DNA of 64,000 bases from Pirellulaceae bacterium (GTDB taxonomy: Bacteria > Planctomycetota > Planctomycetia > Pirellulales > Pirellulaceae). The notes beneath the pieces are model-generated. The model was not told where the DNA came from. It searched no databases and worked only from the letters and a program-made list of their open reading frames with translations. Positions 1-8,598 of this stretch are shown here, piece by piece (positions within the stretch are counted from its first letter, which is position 1; every line of letters begins with the position of its first letter). The DNA is taken from the NCBI GenBank assembly GCA_028280445.1, contig JANQLU010000155.1, forward strand, positions 1-64,000, written 5' to 3'. Made by a program: the position numbers and the translations under genes.

Positions 1-109
1 AAATCGGAAAGCTGTGAATTTAAACTGAGCGGAGAGGCGCCAGCCGCCGGTATTTACGGGTTCACCGGCGGCTAGCGCCTCGCCGCTCATGTTTAATCAA
101 CACCTAGGC
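1..109. repeat. Family C palindrome, copy 1 (left end cut by window)
   Basis: Positions 26-89 form a long hairpin whose right arm matches the family C arm (GCTAGCGCCTTGCCGCTCAC, here with CTCG). The left flank AAATCGGAAAGCTGTGAATT is the same spacer seen in the copies near 36.1, 46.1 and 54.1 kb. The right flank ends TTTAATCAACACCTAGG, the partner of the CTAGG..GTTGATTAA outer repeat seen at the left of other copies. The terminal CCTAG supplies the stop codon (CTA on the plus strand) of the dioxygenase gene that ends at 104. Confidence 0.85.
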
Positions 110-919
110 CACGCCTAACTGCTGCTCACCAATTTCTTTGACACGCGCATCGTCAATGATCGTCAGCGGACTGTAATTGGGATGTCGCCCGCCGGTAACA
201 ATCGGATCATTGTGGCGCGTATTGAAACAACCAATTAATGACCACCGCGGATGATCGCTTTCGTTGGCAGCCGAGCAGTGCAATGTGTTCGCGTGAAAAA
301 ACAGCGCGTCGCCAGGTTGCATTTCGCAATGGACCAGCGGCAATTTTTCCAGGGCTGCATTGACTCGTTGCATGTCCGCACCGGCCTGTTCGCCCGATTT
401 TCCATGATCGATGCGGCCAAATTTATGCGACCCTTGAATCACTTGCAGACAACCGTTTTCGCGAGTCGCGCGATCGACCGCAATCAGACAACTGGCCATG
501 TCGGGATACAAACAACCGTTTTCGTACCAGTAACCATAATCCTGATGCCATTGCCAGGCGCCGCCAACCTGGGGTTCTTTGAGCATCATCTTATGGTGGT
601 AGTGATAAACTTCGTCACCCAACAATCGTTGCATTGTTTCGACTACTCGTCGACAACTAACGACGGCCGAGTAAATCTGCGTTGGATCGAGCTCATTGCG
701 AACCGTCAGCAACGTTGCTCGTCCGTCGGCGTCGGTTTTGTTTCGCGCTTCGGAAGTCAATTGCAAATCCGATTTGGCAACTTGTAGCAGCAGTTGCATT
801 TCATCATCGTCAAACAATCGACGGACCATCAGAAATCCGTCACGATTAAAATCAGCAATGTGTTGATCATCGACTTGAAAGAATGACACGGTTTGATTCC
901 CTCGGTTGATTTCAGTCAT
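104..919 (-). CDS. Phytanoyl-CoA dioxygenase (PhyH) family Fe(II)/2-oxoglutarate oxygenase
   Basis: The 271-residue cytoplasmic protein has the PhyH jelly-roll signature: HQD at 125-127 gives the proximal His-x-Asp iron ligands, H214 in FFHANTLHCS is the distal histidine, and R225 in HPRWS is the likely 2-oxoglutarate-binding arginine. The family hydroxylates diverse small molecules and the substrate cannot be read from sequence. The gene is divergent from two Gfo/Idh/MocA oxidoreductases (about 65 bp between starts), a grouping that suggests a shared sugar- or natural-product-modifying pathway, which is inference. Its TAG stop lies within the end of a family C palindrome. Confidence 0.9.
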   Translation of the reverse strand: MTEINRGNQTVSFFQVDDQHIADFNRDGFLMVRRLFDDDEMQLLLQVAKSDLQLTSEARNKTDADGRATLLTVRNELDPTQIYSAVVSCRRVVETMQRLLGDEVYHYHHKMMLKEPQVGGAWQWHQDYGYWYENGCLYPDMASCLIAVDRATRENGCLQVIQGSHKFGRIDHGKSGEQAGADMQRVNAALEKLPLVHCEMQPGDALFFHANTLHCSAANESDHPRWSLIGCFNTRHNDPIVTGGRHPNYSPLTIIDDARVKEIGEQQLGVA

Positions 920-983
920 TGCAGTTTTCCGTTAGACTGCTGGCTTGTTGTTTCATTATTTTAATGCAGACGGCGGTTCATCA

Positions 984-2063
984 ATGGCCAAATGGAAAAT
1001 CGTTGGAATCAATTTTGATCATTTCCACATGGGCGACAATTTACGGTTCGCTTTTGATCATCCCGATTGCGAAATTGCCGGTATTTGCGATCTGAAACCG
1101 GAACGGATGCAGGAAGCAATTAACAATTTCGACATTCCTGCTGAACGAGTATTCACGGATCACCAAAAATGCCTGGAATCGACGGAGCCCGATTTGGTCA
1201 TTTTGTGTCCAGCATCCGCTGAACACGGAAAATGGACGGAGTTAGTCGCGCCGTTTAACGTGCATATCATAATGGAAAAACCGTTCGCGTCGACGTTGGC
1301 CGAAGCCGATCAGATGGTTGCGGCGATGAGCGGAACTGGCAAACAATTGGCGATCAATTGGCCGTTGGCATGGTATCCAGCCCATCGAACAGCAAAACGA
1401 TTGATCGACGAGGGCGCGATCGGAAAAATTATCGAAGTCCATTTTTACGATGGCAACCGCGGGCCGCTTTGGCATGGAGCCGACAAAATTGATAAGACCG
1501 CCGAACAAGTTGCCGAAGAAAAACCGCACAGTTGGTTTTACAAAAAAGAATTTGGCGGAGGATCATTGCTAGACTATTTGGGATATGGGACCACCCTGGG
1601 AACCTGGTTCATGGATGGCCGCAAACCACTGGAGGTCACTGCCACTGTAGATCAACCGCCAGGTCTAGAAGTCGATGAACATTCCATTGTCGTTGCTCGA
1701 TACGCCGAAGGACTGAGTAAATTTGAAACTCGTTGGGGTACATTCACCGACCCTTGGACGCATCAACCCCAGCCCCAATGCGGATTTGTGATTGTCGGTA
1801 CGGAAGGCACGATTTCAAACTACGATTACGCAACCACTGTCCGAATTCAGGATCGCCAGCGACCGCAGGGCGAAGATCTACCCGTCGATACTTTGTCAAA
1901 TGAAACCCGTAATCCAATCAACTACTTTGTCGATTGTCTGGAAAATAACAAACCTGTCGGAGGCGCGATGTCAGTTGAGATTTCAAGGATTGGGCAACAG
2001 ATTGTTGATACAGCCGTTGCCAGCGCCGCCGAAAAACGAACTTTGCCTTTGATCGATTCATAA
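984..2063 (+). CDS. Gfo/Idh/MocA family NAD(P)-dependent oxidoreductase
   Basis: The protein has an N-terminal Rossmann half (KIVGINFDHFHMGD, a degenerate form of the usual glycine-rich loop) and the family's EKP motif (MEKPF, residues 98-101). The C-terminal half reads as the usual alpha/beta substrate-binding domain. I chose the ATG at 984 (359 aa) because the longer frame from TTG 945 adds 13 residues ahead of the beta strand that begins these proteins. The stop overlaps the start of the next oxidoreductase (TAATG), so the two are translationally coupled. Members oxidise or epimerise sugars and cyclitols; the substrate is unknown. The glycine loop lacks the canonical GxGxxG, so cofactor binding may differ. 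Confidence 0.9.
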   Translation: MAKWKIVGINFDHFHMGDNLRFAFDHPDCEIAGICDLKPERMQEAINNFDIPAERVFTDHQKCLESTEPDLVILCPASAEHGKWTELVAPFNVHIIMEKPFASTLAEADQMVAAMSGTGKQLAINWPLAWYPAHRTAKRLIDEGAIGKIIEVHFYDGNRGPLWHGADKIDKTAEQVAEEKPHSWFYKKEFGGGSLLDYLGYGTTLGTWFMDGRKPLEVTATVDQPPGLEVDEHSIVVARYAEGLSKFETRWGTFTDPWTHQPQPQCGFVIVGTEGTISNYDYATTVRIQDRQRPQGEDLPVDTLSNETRNPINYFVDCLENNKPVGGAMSVEISRIGQQIVDTAVASAAEKRTLPLIDS

Positions 2064-3193
2064 TGGCTGACGAATTAAAAACGCCCAAAATCGAAGACTA
2101 CCAGGTAAGCAAACGCGCGACAGATGTCACCATTGACGGTCCCGATTTGCAGTACAAACCAGCGCGGCCTGCCCACCCCGAAAATTTTCCAATCGGTTTG
2201 GTCGGTTGTGGCGGTATCGCGCCAACACATCTCCAGGTTTATCGTGATGCAGGTTATCGTGTTACCACGTTGTACGATCGGCATCGGGAACGAAGTGAAA
2301 AATTGCGCGACCAGTTTTTTCCTGACGCCGAAATTTCGGATTCCGTTGAAGCGTTTTTTGACAGCGATGTTCGAATCGTCGACCTGACGCCCCATCCTGT
2401 CGATCGTGTTGAGCTCGTGGAACGCGCGATCGCCAGCGGGAAACATGTTTTGAGCCAGAAACCATTTGCAGTTGATCTGGATGTTGCCCAACGTTTGATT
2501 GAATCAGCCAATCGCGCCAAAGTTTTGATTGGCGTCAATCAAAATGGCCGTTGGGCACCGCATGTGGCTTATGCCAGAGCGGCGATTGCCGCAGGGTTGA
2601 TGGGAGAAATTCAGTCGGTCGATTGCTCCATTTATTGGGATCACAATTGGTGTGCCGGGACAGTTTTTGATCAAGTCAAACATCTGTTGTTGTATGATTT
2701 TGGCATTCATTGGTTCGATATGATTTGCTGCTATTTTGGCCAGCAATCAGCGTTCAGCGTAACCGCACAACTGTCTCACACGCTGACGCAAAAAACAAAA
2801 CCAGCGCTCAGCGGCCAGGTATCCGTTCAATTCGGTGATCATGGACAGGCCAGTTTGGTGTTTCGCGGTGACAGTACTTTGTTGCCGTTAGATCGAATTG
2901 TCATCGTGGGCTCGCAAGGGGCATTGGTGGCTGCGGGTCCGAATTTGAATGAACAATCCGTCGAGCTGCATTTGGAAAGTGGCGTTGTCCGACCCCGGTT
3001 GGACACCCAGTGGTTTAACGACGGGTTCGATGGAGCGATGTCGGAGTTGATGTGCGCCATCGAACAAAATCGTGATCCAGTGCATAGCGCCGCCAACAAT
3101 CTTGCCACGTTGGAACTATGTTTTGCAGCGGTTAACAGCGCTGAAAAAAATGAGGCAGTTCCAGTCGGTTCCGTTCGACAAATGTTGTGGTAA
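2063..3193 (+). CDS. Gfo/Idh/MocA family oxidoreductase (second of coupled pair)
   Basis: A 376-residue protein. A 40-residue N-terminal extension precedes a canonical Rossmann loop (LVGCGGIA, about 47-53), and SQKPF near 131-135 replaces the usual EKP motif. The start ATG overlaps the stop of the upstream paralogue by one base. Tandem, non-identical Gfo/Idh proteins suggest either a heteromer or successive oxidation and reduction steps on one substrate (inference). The TAA stop is the first three bases of a family D palindrome, so the element abuts or created the stop codon. Confidence 0.9.
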   Translation: MADELKTPKIEDYQVSKRATDVTIDGPDLQYKPARPAHPENFPIGLVGCGGIAPTHLQVYRDAGYRVTTLYDRHRERSEKLRDQFFPDAEISDSVEAFFDSDVRIVDLTPHPVDRVELVERAIASGKHVLSQKPFAVDLDVAQRLIESANRAKVLIGVNQNGRWAPHVAYARAAIAAGLMGEIQSVDCSIYWDHNWCAGTVFDQVKHLLLYDFGIHWFDMICCYFGQQSAFSVTAQLSHTLTQKTKPALSGQVSVQFGDHGQASLVFRGDSTLLPLDRIVIVGSQGALVAAGPNLNEQSVELHLESGVVRPRLDTQWFNDGFDGAMSELMCAIEQNRDPVHSAANNLATLELCFAAVNSAEKNEAVPVGSVRQMLW

Positions 3194-3348
3194 GGCCAGT
3201 TCCCACCGGCCATCCAAAAATAGTTTTGACAGGATTTACAGGATGAACAGGATGTTTTCGGATCTTATCCTGTAAATCCTGTTCATCCTGTCAAAAGAGG
3301 TTTAGAAAAGTGCAGTTGGTAAGAAAGGTCGGTGGAAACCGGCCCTAC
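3191..3348. repeat. Family D palindrome pair interrupted by family G element
   Basis: The left D arm (TAAGGCCAGTTCCCACCGGC, from 3191) and the right D arm (GGTGGAAACCGGCCCTAC, ending 3348) are inverted relative to one another. Between them at 3224-3296 lies a different inverted repeat, family G. The order D-left, G, D-right reads as one element sitting inside another. From 3349 to the next gene I see nothing else; the reading frame across 3310-3564 is made partly of repeat and has no other support. Confidence 0.7.
3224..3296. repeat. Family G inverted repeat built of ACAGGAT units
   Basis: The left side reads TTTTGACAGGATTTACAGGA followed by TGAACAGGAT. The right side carries ATCCTGTAAATCCTGTTCAT and then CCTGTCAAAA. 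The outermost 11 bases (TTTTGACAGGA) pair exactly, while the internal 9-base units occur in a different order in the two arms. It is therefore a hairpin made from short repeated ACAGGAT units rather than a simple palindrome. Confidence 0.7.
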
Positions 3349-3548
3349 GTCGCTAAAGTTTTTGCGGCTTCGCTGTTTTGTCAAAACGGTATCGGCCGAA
3401 AGCTCGGATTTGCAAACGAATTCGTTGCATTCCGTATTTTCGCCAATTTCACGCATTCGTCTTGGACGATAAATAAAACCGTATTCCATTTGTGCCATCC
3501 CGCTAGCACGAATGTTGTTTCGATCACTTTGACCCGGTGTTACGAAAA

Positions 3549-4844
3549 ATGTTTGTTTGGATGAATCCAAACCGGATATCCGTTTCCACTGAGCAGTTGT
3601 CTGCATTGTTTGGCGAGTCTGTGAGAAACTCGCTGCACTTGCTGATCGCTTTGACGCTTGGATTTGTTATTTGTGCCACGGGCTGTCAGCGCCATCGGCC
3701 TCAAATTTCTGATCCGATTTCTTCTACAACGATTACAAAATCGGTCAATCAGTTGGCGACGATTTCCGTCGATTCACGCCAACTGATTTCGCATCCAGAA
3801 ATTTCGGGTGTCGCTGGTGGTTCACCGGTCGTCGAAGATTTTTCGACGCAGATCCGAACGATTGATTTTGCGGCGGTTCAATCGAAGGCGGCTGAAAATT
3901 CAGCACTGGCCAATGCCATTGTTGACGAGCGTCAGAAACTGTGTTGCAACGACAATGTTCCCAAATGTTTGCCGACGATTCTCGACCTTCAAGCTCAGCA
4001 CGAAAGAAATCAATCGGCCGGTCAGGCTGGTGTCGCTTTTTTGAACCTGGTGCAAATTTATTTGCAGCATGACGTATTGGTGGCGTCCACCAAAGAAGTC
4101 GATCGAGCCGCGGCAATCGTAAAAAAACTCAAAGACGCCGATGTTCCGTTGGAATTTGATGACCGTCGTTTTGAACGAGAGCACAACAAGCTCGAAGAGA
4201 AAGCAGTTGACCTGTTATACAACCAAAAACGTTTGACGACTGGTTTGTCGTTGTTGTTGGATCTGGACGAAAAAGATGTGACTCCTATTTGGACCGAATA
4301 TCAATCTGAAGGCCTGCCGGAACCCGTTGAACTGAATTCGGCATTGGAAACCGCATGGACCAATCGCACAGACTTGCAAGCGTTGTCCTTATTGGCCGAT
4401 TGTTGTGATGCCGATTTGCTGGAGATCATTCGGTCGAGTGCCAAAAGCCTTCATCCGTTGTTGGGGTTGTCGATGAAACGAAAACGCTTGTTTCGGCGGT
4501 TGTTTTCGAAAGTCGATGAAACGCGGGAGGCTTGTTGTCGTGTCGATCAGGTGCGTGCATTGATCGAAGCCAGAAAAAAACTGATCTCACAGGAAATCAG
4601 CGATCTTGTTTTTTCGATGGACAAACGACGCCGATTGATCACGTTGAAAAAGGAAACAATTAATTCTTTGCAAAAATCAATCACCGCCGCAGAAAAAGCC
4701 GCCGTCATCAAACCGGTCGATTTTGAAACCGAGATGGCGAACAAAGCGAAAATTTTAGAAACCCGTTCTGAGCTGATTTCCGAAGTTATCGGTTTGGAAA
4801 TTGATGGGTTAAAACTCAAACAGGCTCAAGGGCTGTTGAAGTAG
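3549..4844 (+). CDS. TolC/OEP-like outer-membrane efflux lipoprotein (divergent)
   Basis: About 431 residues. A lipoprotein signal ends at a lipobox (VICATGC), so the mature protein should begin at that cysteine. The rest is helical, with two related halves. The stretches AVQSKAAENSALANAI and LETAWTNRTDLQAL resemble the outer-membrane efflux (TolC/OEP) pattern, where a 'Leu-x-x-Ala-x-x-x-Arg-x-Asp-Leu' segment marks the repeat. Length fits the family. The gene is convergent with a DevBCA-type exporter and is a reasonable outer-membrane partner for it, but it is not in that operon. The start is uncertain: ATG 3549 leaves a long n-region, whereas GTG 3621 would give a classic 22-residue lipoprotein signal. 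Confidence 0.6.
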   Translation: MFVWMNPNRISVSTEQLSALFGESVRNSLHLLIALTLGFVICATGCQRHRPQISDPISSTTITKSVNQLATISVDSRQLISHPEISGVAGGSPVVEDFSTQIRTIDFAAVQSKAAENSALANAIVDERQKLCCNDNVPKCLPTILDLQAQHERNQSAGQAGVAFLNLVQIYLQHDVLVASTKEVDRAAAIVKKLKDADVPLEFDDRRFEREHNKLEEKAVDLLYNQKRLTTGLSLLLDLDEKDVTPIWTEYQSEGLPEPVELNSALETAWTNRTDLQALSLLADCCDADLLEIIRSSAKSLHPLLGLSMKRKRLFRRLFSKVDETREACCRVDQVRALIEARKKLISQEISDLVFSMDKRRRLITLKKETINSLQKSITAAEKAAVIKPVDFETEMANKAKILETRSELISEVIGLEIDGLKLKQAQGLLK

Positions 4845-4879
4845 CTAGCGCTGGCACACTCAAGGGGACATTTGCTGTC

Positions 4880-4950
4880 GATACAAGCACGAAGCGCGAG
4901 CGAGTGGTTCGACCGCGCAAAACCACTCGCTCGCGCTTCGTGCTTGTATC
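4880..4950. repeat. Family A palindrome, copy 1
   Basis: The two 30-base arms are perfect complements: the left begins GATACAAGCACGAAGCGCGA and the right ends TCGCGCTTCGTGCTTGTATC, around a loop CGACCGCGCAA. It lies between the convergent lipoprotein and ABC ATPase genes, where it could also act as a bidirectional transcription barrier. Confidence 0.95.
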
Positions 4951-5007
4951 AGTCACAAATGATTACACCACCAATAAACAAAGAGATGACGGCAAAAAAT
5001 AGTTCAG

Positions 5008-6165
5008 CTATTGTCGTTCAAAAATTGCTTTTCGCAATTCTTCTTCGAACGAAGCGCTTTTGTCGAGTACGTCCTGGAACTCGGCTTTGTCGAGAATGAA
5101 ACAAGCGACTTTGTTTTTCGCGCGAACCGTGGCATTTCGCGGGGCGTCCTCAATCAACGCGACTTCGCCGAAAAATGAACCGGCAGGCAATTCGTTGACT
5201 TTGTTTCCGTCAACGACAATCTCGACATCGCCGTGAGCAATGACAAAAAATTCATTGCCAATATCACCTTGCCGGATGATTTCAGCGCCTGGTTCGTATT
5301 GCCGCAATTCCATTTTGTCGGCCACATCGGTCAGTACCGTTGGCGTCAACTGGCTGAAAAGTTTCAATTTGCTGTCTGTCCGTTTTTCGTGATCGATCAG
5401 AATTTGGCAAATGATCTCCGCGCGTTTGACGAGAACGTTCGAAACGATATTGCCATCCACCATTTTGACCATTCGATCGGCGACGTCCAAAATTCGATTG
5501 TCATGGGTCACGATAATAATTGTCACGCCATGATCGCGCGCCAATTCCTGAAAGATCGTAACGACTTCGCGGCCAGATTTGGCATCGAGCGCAGCGGTCG
5601 GTTCGTCGGCCAAAATCAGTTTGGGACGGTGGATAATGCCACGTGCGATGGCCACCCGTTGTTTTTGTCCGCCCGAAAGTGATTTTGGTTTGTAGTAAAT
5701 CCGCTCGCCCAGCCCGAGCCGGGTCAGTGTCGATTCAATTTGGGGTTTCGATTGTTTGTCGGCCTGGCCGACGAGTTCGGTTGCCATTTTGACGTTTTGA
5801 AACGCCGTCAGAGATTCGAACAAATTGTGAGCCTGGAAAATAAACCCCATCTCTTTTCTGAGTTCAACAATTTTATCCTGCGACATGCCATTGAGTTCAT
5901 TCTGTAAAACTTTCAGGCTGCCTTCTTGAACACTTCGCAATGTCCCAATCAAAGTCAACAACGTTGTTTTACCGCTGCCCGATGGACCGGTCATGATGAC
6001 GATTTCGCCGGAACGAATATGGAGTTCGTTATCAAACAAGACTTGTTTGCGCGCATCACCCTCGCCGTAATAGTGATTCAATCCACTAACGCTGACGCTG
6101 AGATCCGTTTTTTTTGGATTCCATTTGCGGATCAAATCTTCGATATCAATTTCGTCGGTAATCAT
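5008..6165 (-). CDS. devA: DevA-type ABC exporter ATPase fused to a cyclic-nucleotide-binding-like domain
   Basis: The N-terminal 240 residues form a complete ABC ATPase: Walker A GPSGSGKTT (60-68), Q-loop Q111, signature LSGGQ (163-167), Walker B LILADE with E188, and H-loop H221. From about residue 267 the chain continues into a cNMP-binding/CRP-like beta-roll, with GAEIIRQGDIGNEFFVIAHG and a near-perfect phosphate-binding cassette (FFGEVAL..DAPRNATVRA, about 331-348). It is the last gene of a DevBCA-type operon and starts within a few bases of the permease stop. TTG 6174 could add three residues; I prefer ATG 6165. DevA ATPases normally end after the ABC domain (about 230-250 aa), so the 385-aa fusion suggests export controlled by a nucleotide ligand (inference). 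The ligand is unknown. Confidence 0.92.
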   Translation of the reverse strand: MITDEIDIEDLIRKWNPKKTDLSVSVSGLNHYYGEGDARKQVLFDNELHIRSGEIVIMTGPSGSGKTTLLTLIGTLRSVQEGSLKVLQNELNGMSQDKIVELRKEMGFIFQAHNLFESLTAFQNVKMATELVGQADKQSKPQIESTLTRLGLGERIYYKPKSLSGGQKQRVAIARGIIHRPKLILADEPTAALDAKSGREVVTIFQELARDHGVTIIIVTHDNRILDVADRMVKMVDGNIVSNVLVKRAEIICQILIDHEKRTDSKLKLFSQLTPTVLTDVADKMELRQYEPGAEIIRQGDIGNEFFVIAHGDVEIVVDGNKVNELPAGSFFGEVALIEDAPRNATVRAKNKVACFILDKAEFQDVLDKSASFEEELRKAIFERQ

Positions 6166-6174
6166 TGTTTTCAA

Positions 6175-7365
6175 TTAGAACAAACTGGCGGGGTCGGTGG
6201 AGATCAATTTACGTAATGCAAGCAGGCCGGAAATCACACACATCACAATGGTCAATCCAAGAATCAATAGCGCGCGTGGGACCGTCATCACCATGATTAA
6301 TCCCGTAATGGAAGCGTTGATTTCGAATAACACCATGCTGAACAACAAACCCGGAATAAATCCAAACAAGGATAGCAACACGGCTTCGGTCAGGACCAAT
6401 TTGAAAAAGTAAGCGTTGCTGTATCCCATAGCTTTCAGAGTGGCAAATTCACTCAAGTGATCGGCAATATCATTGGCCAGAATTTGATAACAAATGATGA
6501 TTCCAACAACAAAACCGATAATGGCCCCGATAAAAAAGATCACACCGATCGGCGTGCTTTTCGCCCAGAATTTTATTTCGCGCTGAATGAATTCATCGCG
6601 AGTGGCGATCAAAACATCGTTGTCGGCCAGCCGCTGCTGTAACATTTGCTTGACGACTTGCAAATTTTCAGGTGAATCGTCGGTGCATTGGATTAACCCA
6701 AGGTCGACAACTCCCAACGGGTCACCGAATTGGCGGTATTGAAAATACGGTTCGAATGTTTGCGAAGACATCACCAAATTTCCGTCGTTCGCAAAATCTC
6801 GGCCCAAGCGAAAAGTATCGACAATGTTGATTTTTCGACCGGCAAGTTCACCGATTTGCGGCGGCTTGGGTCGATCGTCAGTTCCGGGAGCAAGATCAAA
6901 TCCATATTCAATCTTGCTCAATTCATCGATCATCGCAGTCTCATCCGGAGCGATTTTCCGCAGGTCGATTACTTGACCATCCGCATTTTTCAACAAAGGT
7001 CGGGACAGATCAAATGCGATGACACGGATCGGACGTGCCTTGCGTCCTTGTTTTCGTAAAAACGCAACCGAGTTTTCCGTGTAAACCGCGTCGGCGTATT
7101 CCACACCCGGACAACTGGCGGCAATATCCAAAGCTTCGCGATCAAAACGCGTTTCAGCCGAAAGCGAAAATCGCCCTTTGTCAAAAATGATGATGTCCGC
7201 CTCCAGTTGTTTGACCAGAGCGACGGTACTGTCGAATAGCGCGTTGTTGAACCCACGCTGCTGAAACATCAGCATGACGGCAAAACTGATGCCAGCTACC
7301 GCCACGGTCAGCTTGCGTAGATCGTGAGTCAAATTTTTCCATGCGAGTGGAACGCGCGACATCAT
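6175..7365 (-). CDS. devC: DevC-type ABC exporter permease (second copy)
   Basis: A 396-residue FtsX-like permease: one transmembrane helix near the N-terminus (VAVAGISFAVMLMF), a large periplasmic domain (about 40-270), and three C-terminal helices including GVIFFIGAIIGFVVGIII, ending DPASLF. The cytoplasmic motif LSEFATLKAMGYSNAYF is the coupling-helix segment typical of DevC/FtsX permeases. It begins one base after the stop of its paralogue and is followed directly by the ATPase. Two dissimilar DevC proteins in one operon imply a heterodimeric channel (inference). Confidence 0.93.
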   Translation of the reverse strand: MMSRVPLAWKNLTHDLRKLTVAVAGISFAVMLMFQQRGFNNALFDSTVALVKQLEADIIIFDKGRFSLSAETRFDREALDIAASCPGVEYADAVYTENSVAFLRKQGRKARPIRVIAFDLSRPLLKNADGQVIDLRKIAPDETAMIDELSKIEYGFDLAPGTDDRPKPPQIGELAGRKINIVDTFRLGRDFANDGNLVMSSQTFEPYFQYRQFGDPLGVVDLGLIQCTDDSPENLQVVKQMLQQRLADNDVLIATRDEFIQREIKFWAKSTPIGVIFFIGAIIGFVVGIIICYQILANDIADHLSEFATLKAMGYSNAYFFKLVLTEAVLLSLFGFIPGLLFSMVLFEINASITGLIMVMTVPRALLILGLTIVMCVISGLLALRKLISTDPASLF

Positions 7366-7366
7366 T

Positions 7367-8551
7367 TTAAAACAGTTCCGCTGGTTCGGCTTGCCAAAGT
7401 TTCTTCAGGGCCAACGTGCCTGACACCATGCACATTAAAAGCGACATGATCAAAACAAAGATCACACGCCCCGGCGTCATGAAAATTGGAATTTTGGCCA
7501 GGGCCGCCGTAATGGCATACAAACCCAACGACAGGAATAACGAAGGAATGAATGCAAGAATTGCCAGATACAATGCTTGTTTGAGAACGACCGACGCCAG
7601 AAAAAAATTGGTGTAACCCATCGCTTTGAGCGTGGCGTATTCACTCAATTTGTTGGCAACATCGGTCGACAGAATCATGTAGACGATGGCGGCGCCGACG
7701 ATCAAGGAAATCAGTACGCCGAGTTGAAATATGAAACCGATCGGTGTCTCGCCCAACCAGCGTCGCAACTCTCGGCGCACAGCCTGGCGGTTGGTCAACA
7801 CCTCGACTTGCAGGCGTCCGCTGTCGGTGCGAAAACGGTTTTGGAGTTGCTCGGCAATTTTTCGTTTTTCGCTGTAACTGAGCCCCGGTTGAAGTTTAAT
7901 CAGCCCCATGGAAACATTGTTTTTCGAATCAAACGGCAACAGGCGATCGAATCCCTGCTCGTTGACAATAATTGCTCCGTTGGCGGTCAAACCCGAGCCC
8001 ATTTCAAACAGCCCGGCAATACGAATTTCCTGTTCCTGAACTTTGGTCGTAACTCCGATATCCTGCGATTCGAACCGAGTTCCGTTTTTGGGACCGAATT
8101 CTGGAAAAGATTTTTGGTCGATCAGAACAAATTCAGGGCTGGTCAATCGCTCGATATGTTGTGTTACTTGAGTGGCATCTGTTTTGAATGTCGAGGCGGC
8201 TGGATCGACCCCGATCACAACGACACCCCGTTCTTTTTCTTCGCGAGGACTTTTCCAGTTGGCCATCGAAACATGAAATGGCACGACGCTTTCGATTTTT
8301 TCTTGCCCTGCGATTTCATGAATCGCAGAACGAGGGATTTGATCCGGCAAGACAAAATGCAAATAGTCCGGGGACCGAACCACAAGATCAAAATCCATTT
8401 TGGAATAGATGGTGGTTGCCGTGTTTTCGATCGCTCCCCGAAAACCGAGTTGCATGAACATCAGAATAATGGCGACACCGATGCCAGCCACCGACAAAAC
8501 AGCACGAGCTCTGTTGTAGCTGATATTACTGAGTGCAAGGTTGGTACGCAT
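7367..8551 (-). CDS. devC: DevC-type ABC exporter permease (first copy)
   Basis: A 394-residue paralogue of the next gene with the same architecture: N-terminal helix (AVLSVAGIGVAIILMFMQLGF), a periplasmic domain, three C-terminal helices, coupling motif LSEYATLKAMGYTNFF, and terminus EPAELF. The conserved segment before the second helix, LRRWLGETPIGFIFQLG, aligns with FWAKSTPIGVIFFIG in the partner. It lies between the membrane fusion protein and the second permease, and the spacing suggests one transcript. The exported molecule is unknown; characterised DevBCA systems export glycolipids in heterocyst-forming cyanobacteria. Confidence 0.93.
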   Translation of the reverse strand: MRTNLALSNISYNRARAVLSVAGIGVAIILMFMQLGFRGAIENTATTIYSKMDFDLVVRSPDYLHFVLPDQIPRSAIHEIAGQEKIESVVPFHVSMANWKSPREEKERGVVVIGVDPAASTFKTDATQVTQHIERLTSPEFVLIDQKSFPEFGPKNGTRFESQDIGVTTKVQEQEIRIAGLFEMGSGLTANGAIIVNEQGFDRLLPFDSKNNVSMGLIKLQPGLSYSEKRKIAEQLQNRFRTDSGRLQVEVLTNRQAVRRELRRWLGETPIGFIFQLGVLISLIVGAAIVYMILSTDVANKLSEYATLKAMGYTNFFLASVVLKQALYLAILAFIPSLFLSLGLYAITAALAKIPIFMTPGRVIFVLIMSLLMCMVSGTLALKKLWQAEPAELF

Positions 8552-8598
8552 GATGCTTTTCCCGTTGCTGCCTCAGGATGGTTTGGTGGCTAAAGAGT

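Noticed and set aside
3310..3564. Plus-strand 84-residue frame before the TolC-like gene
   Set aside because: Its first residues translate a family D arm (GGNRPY); the remainder has no family features.
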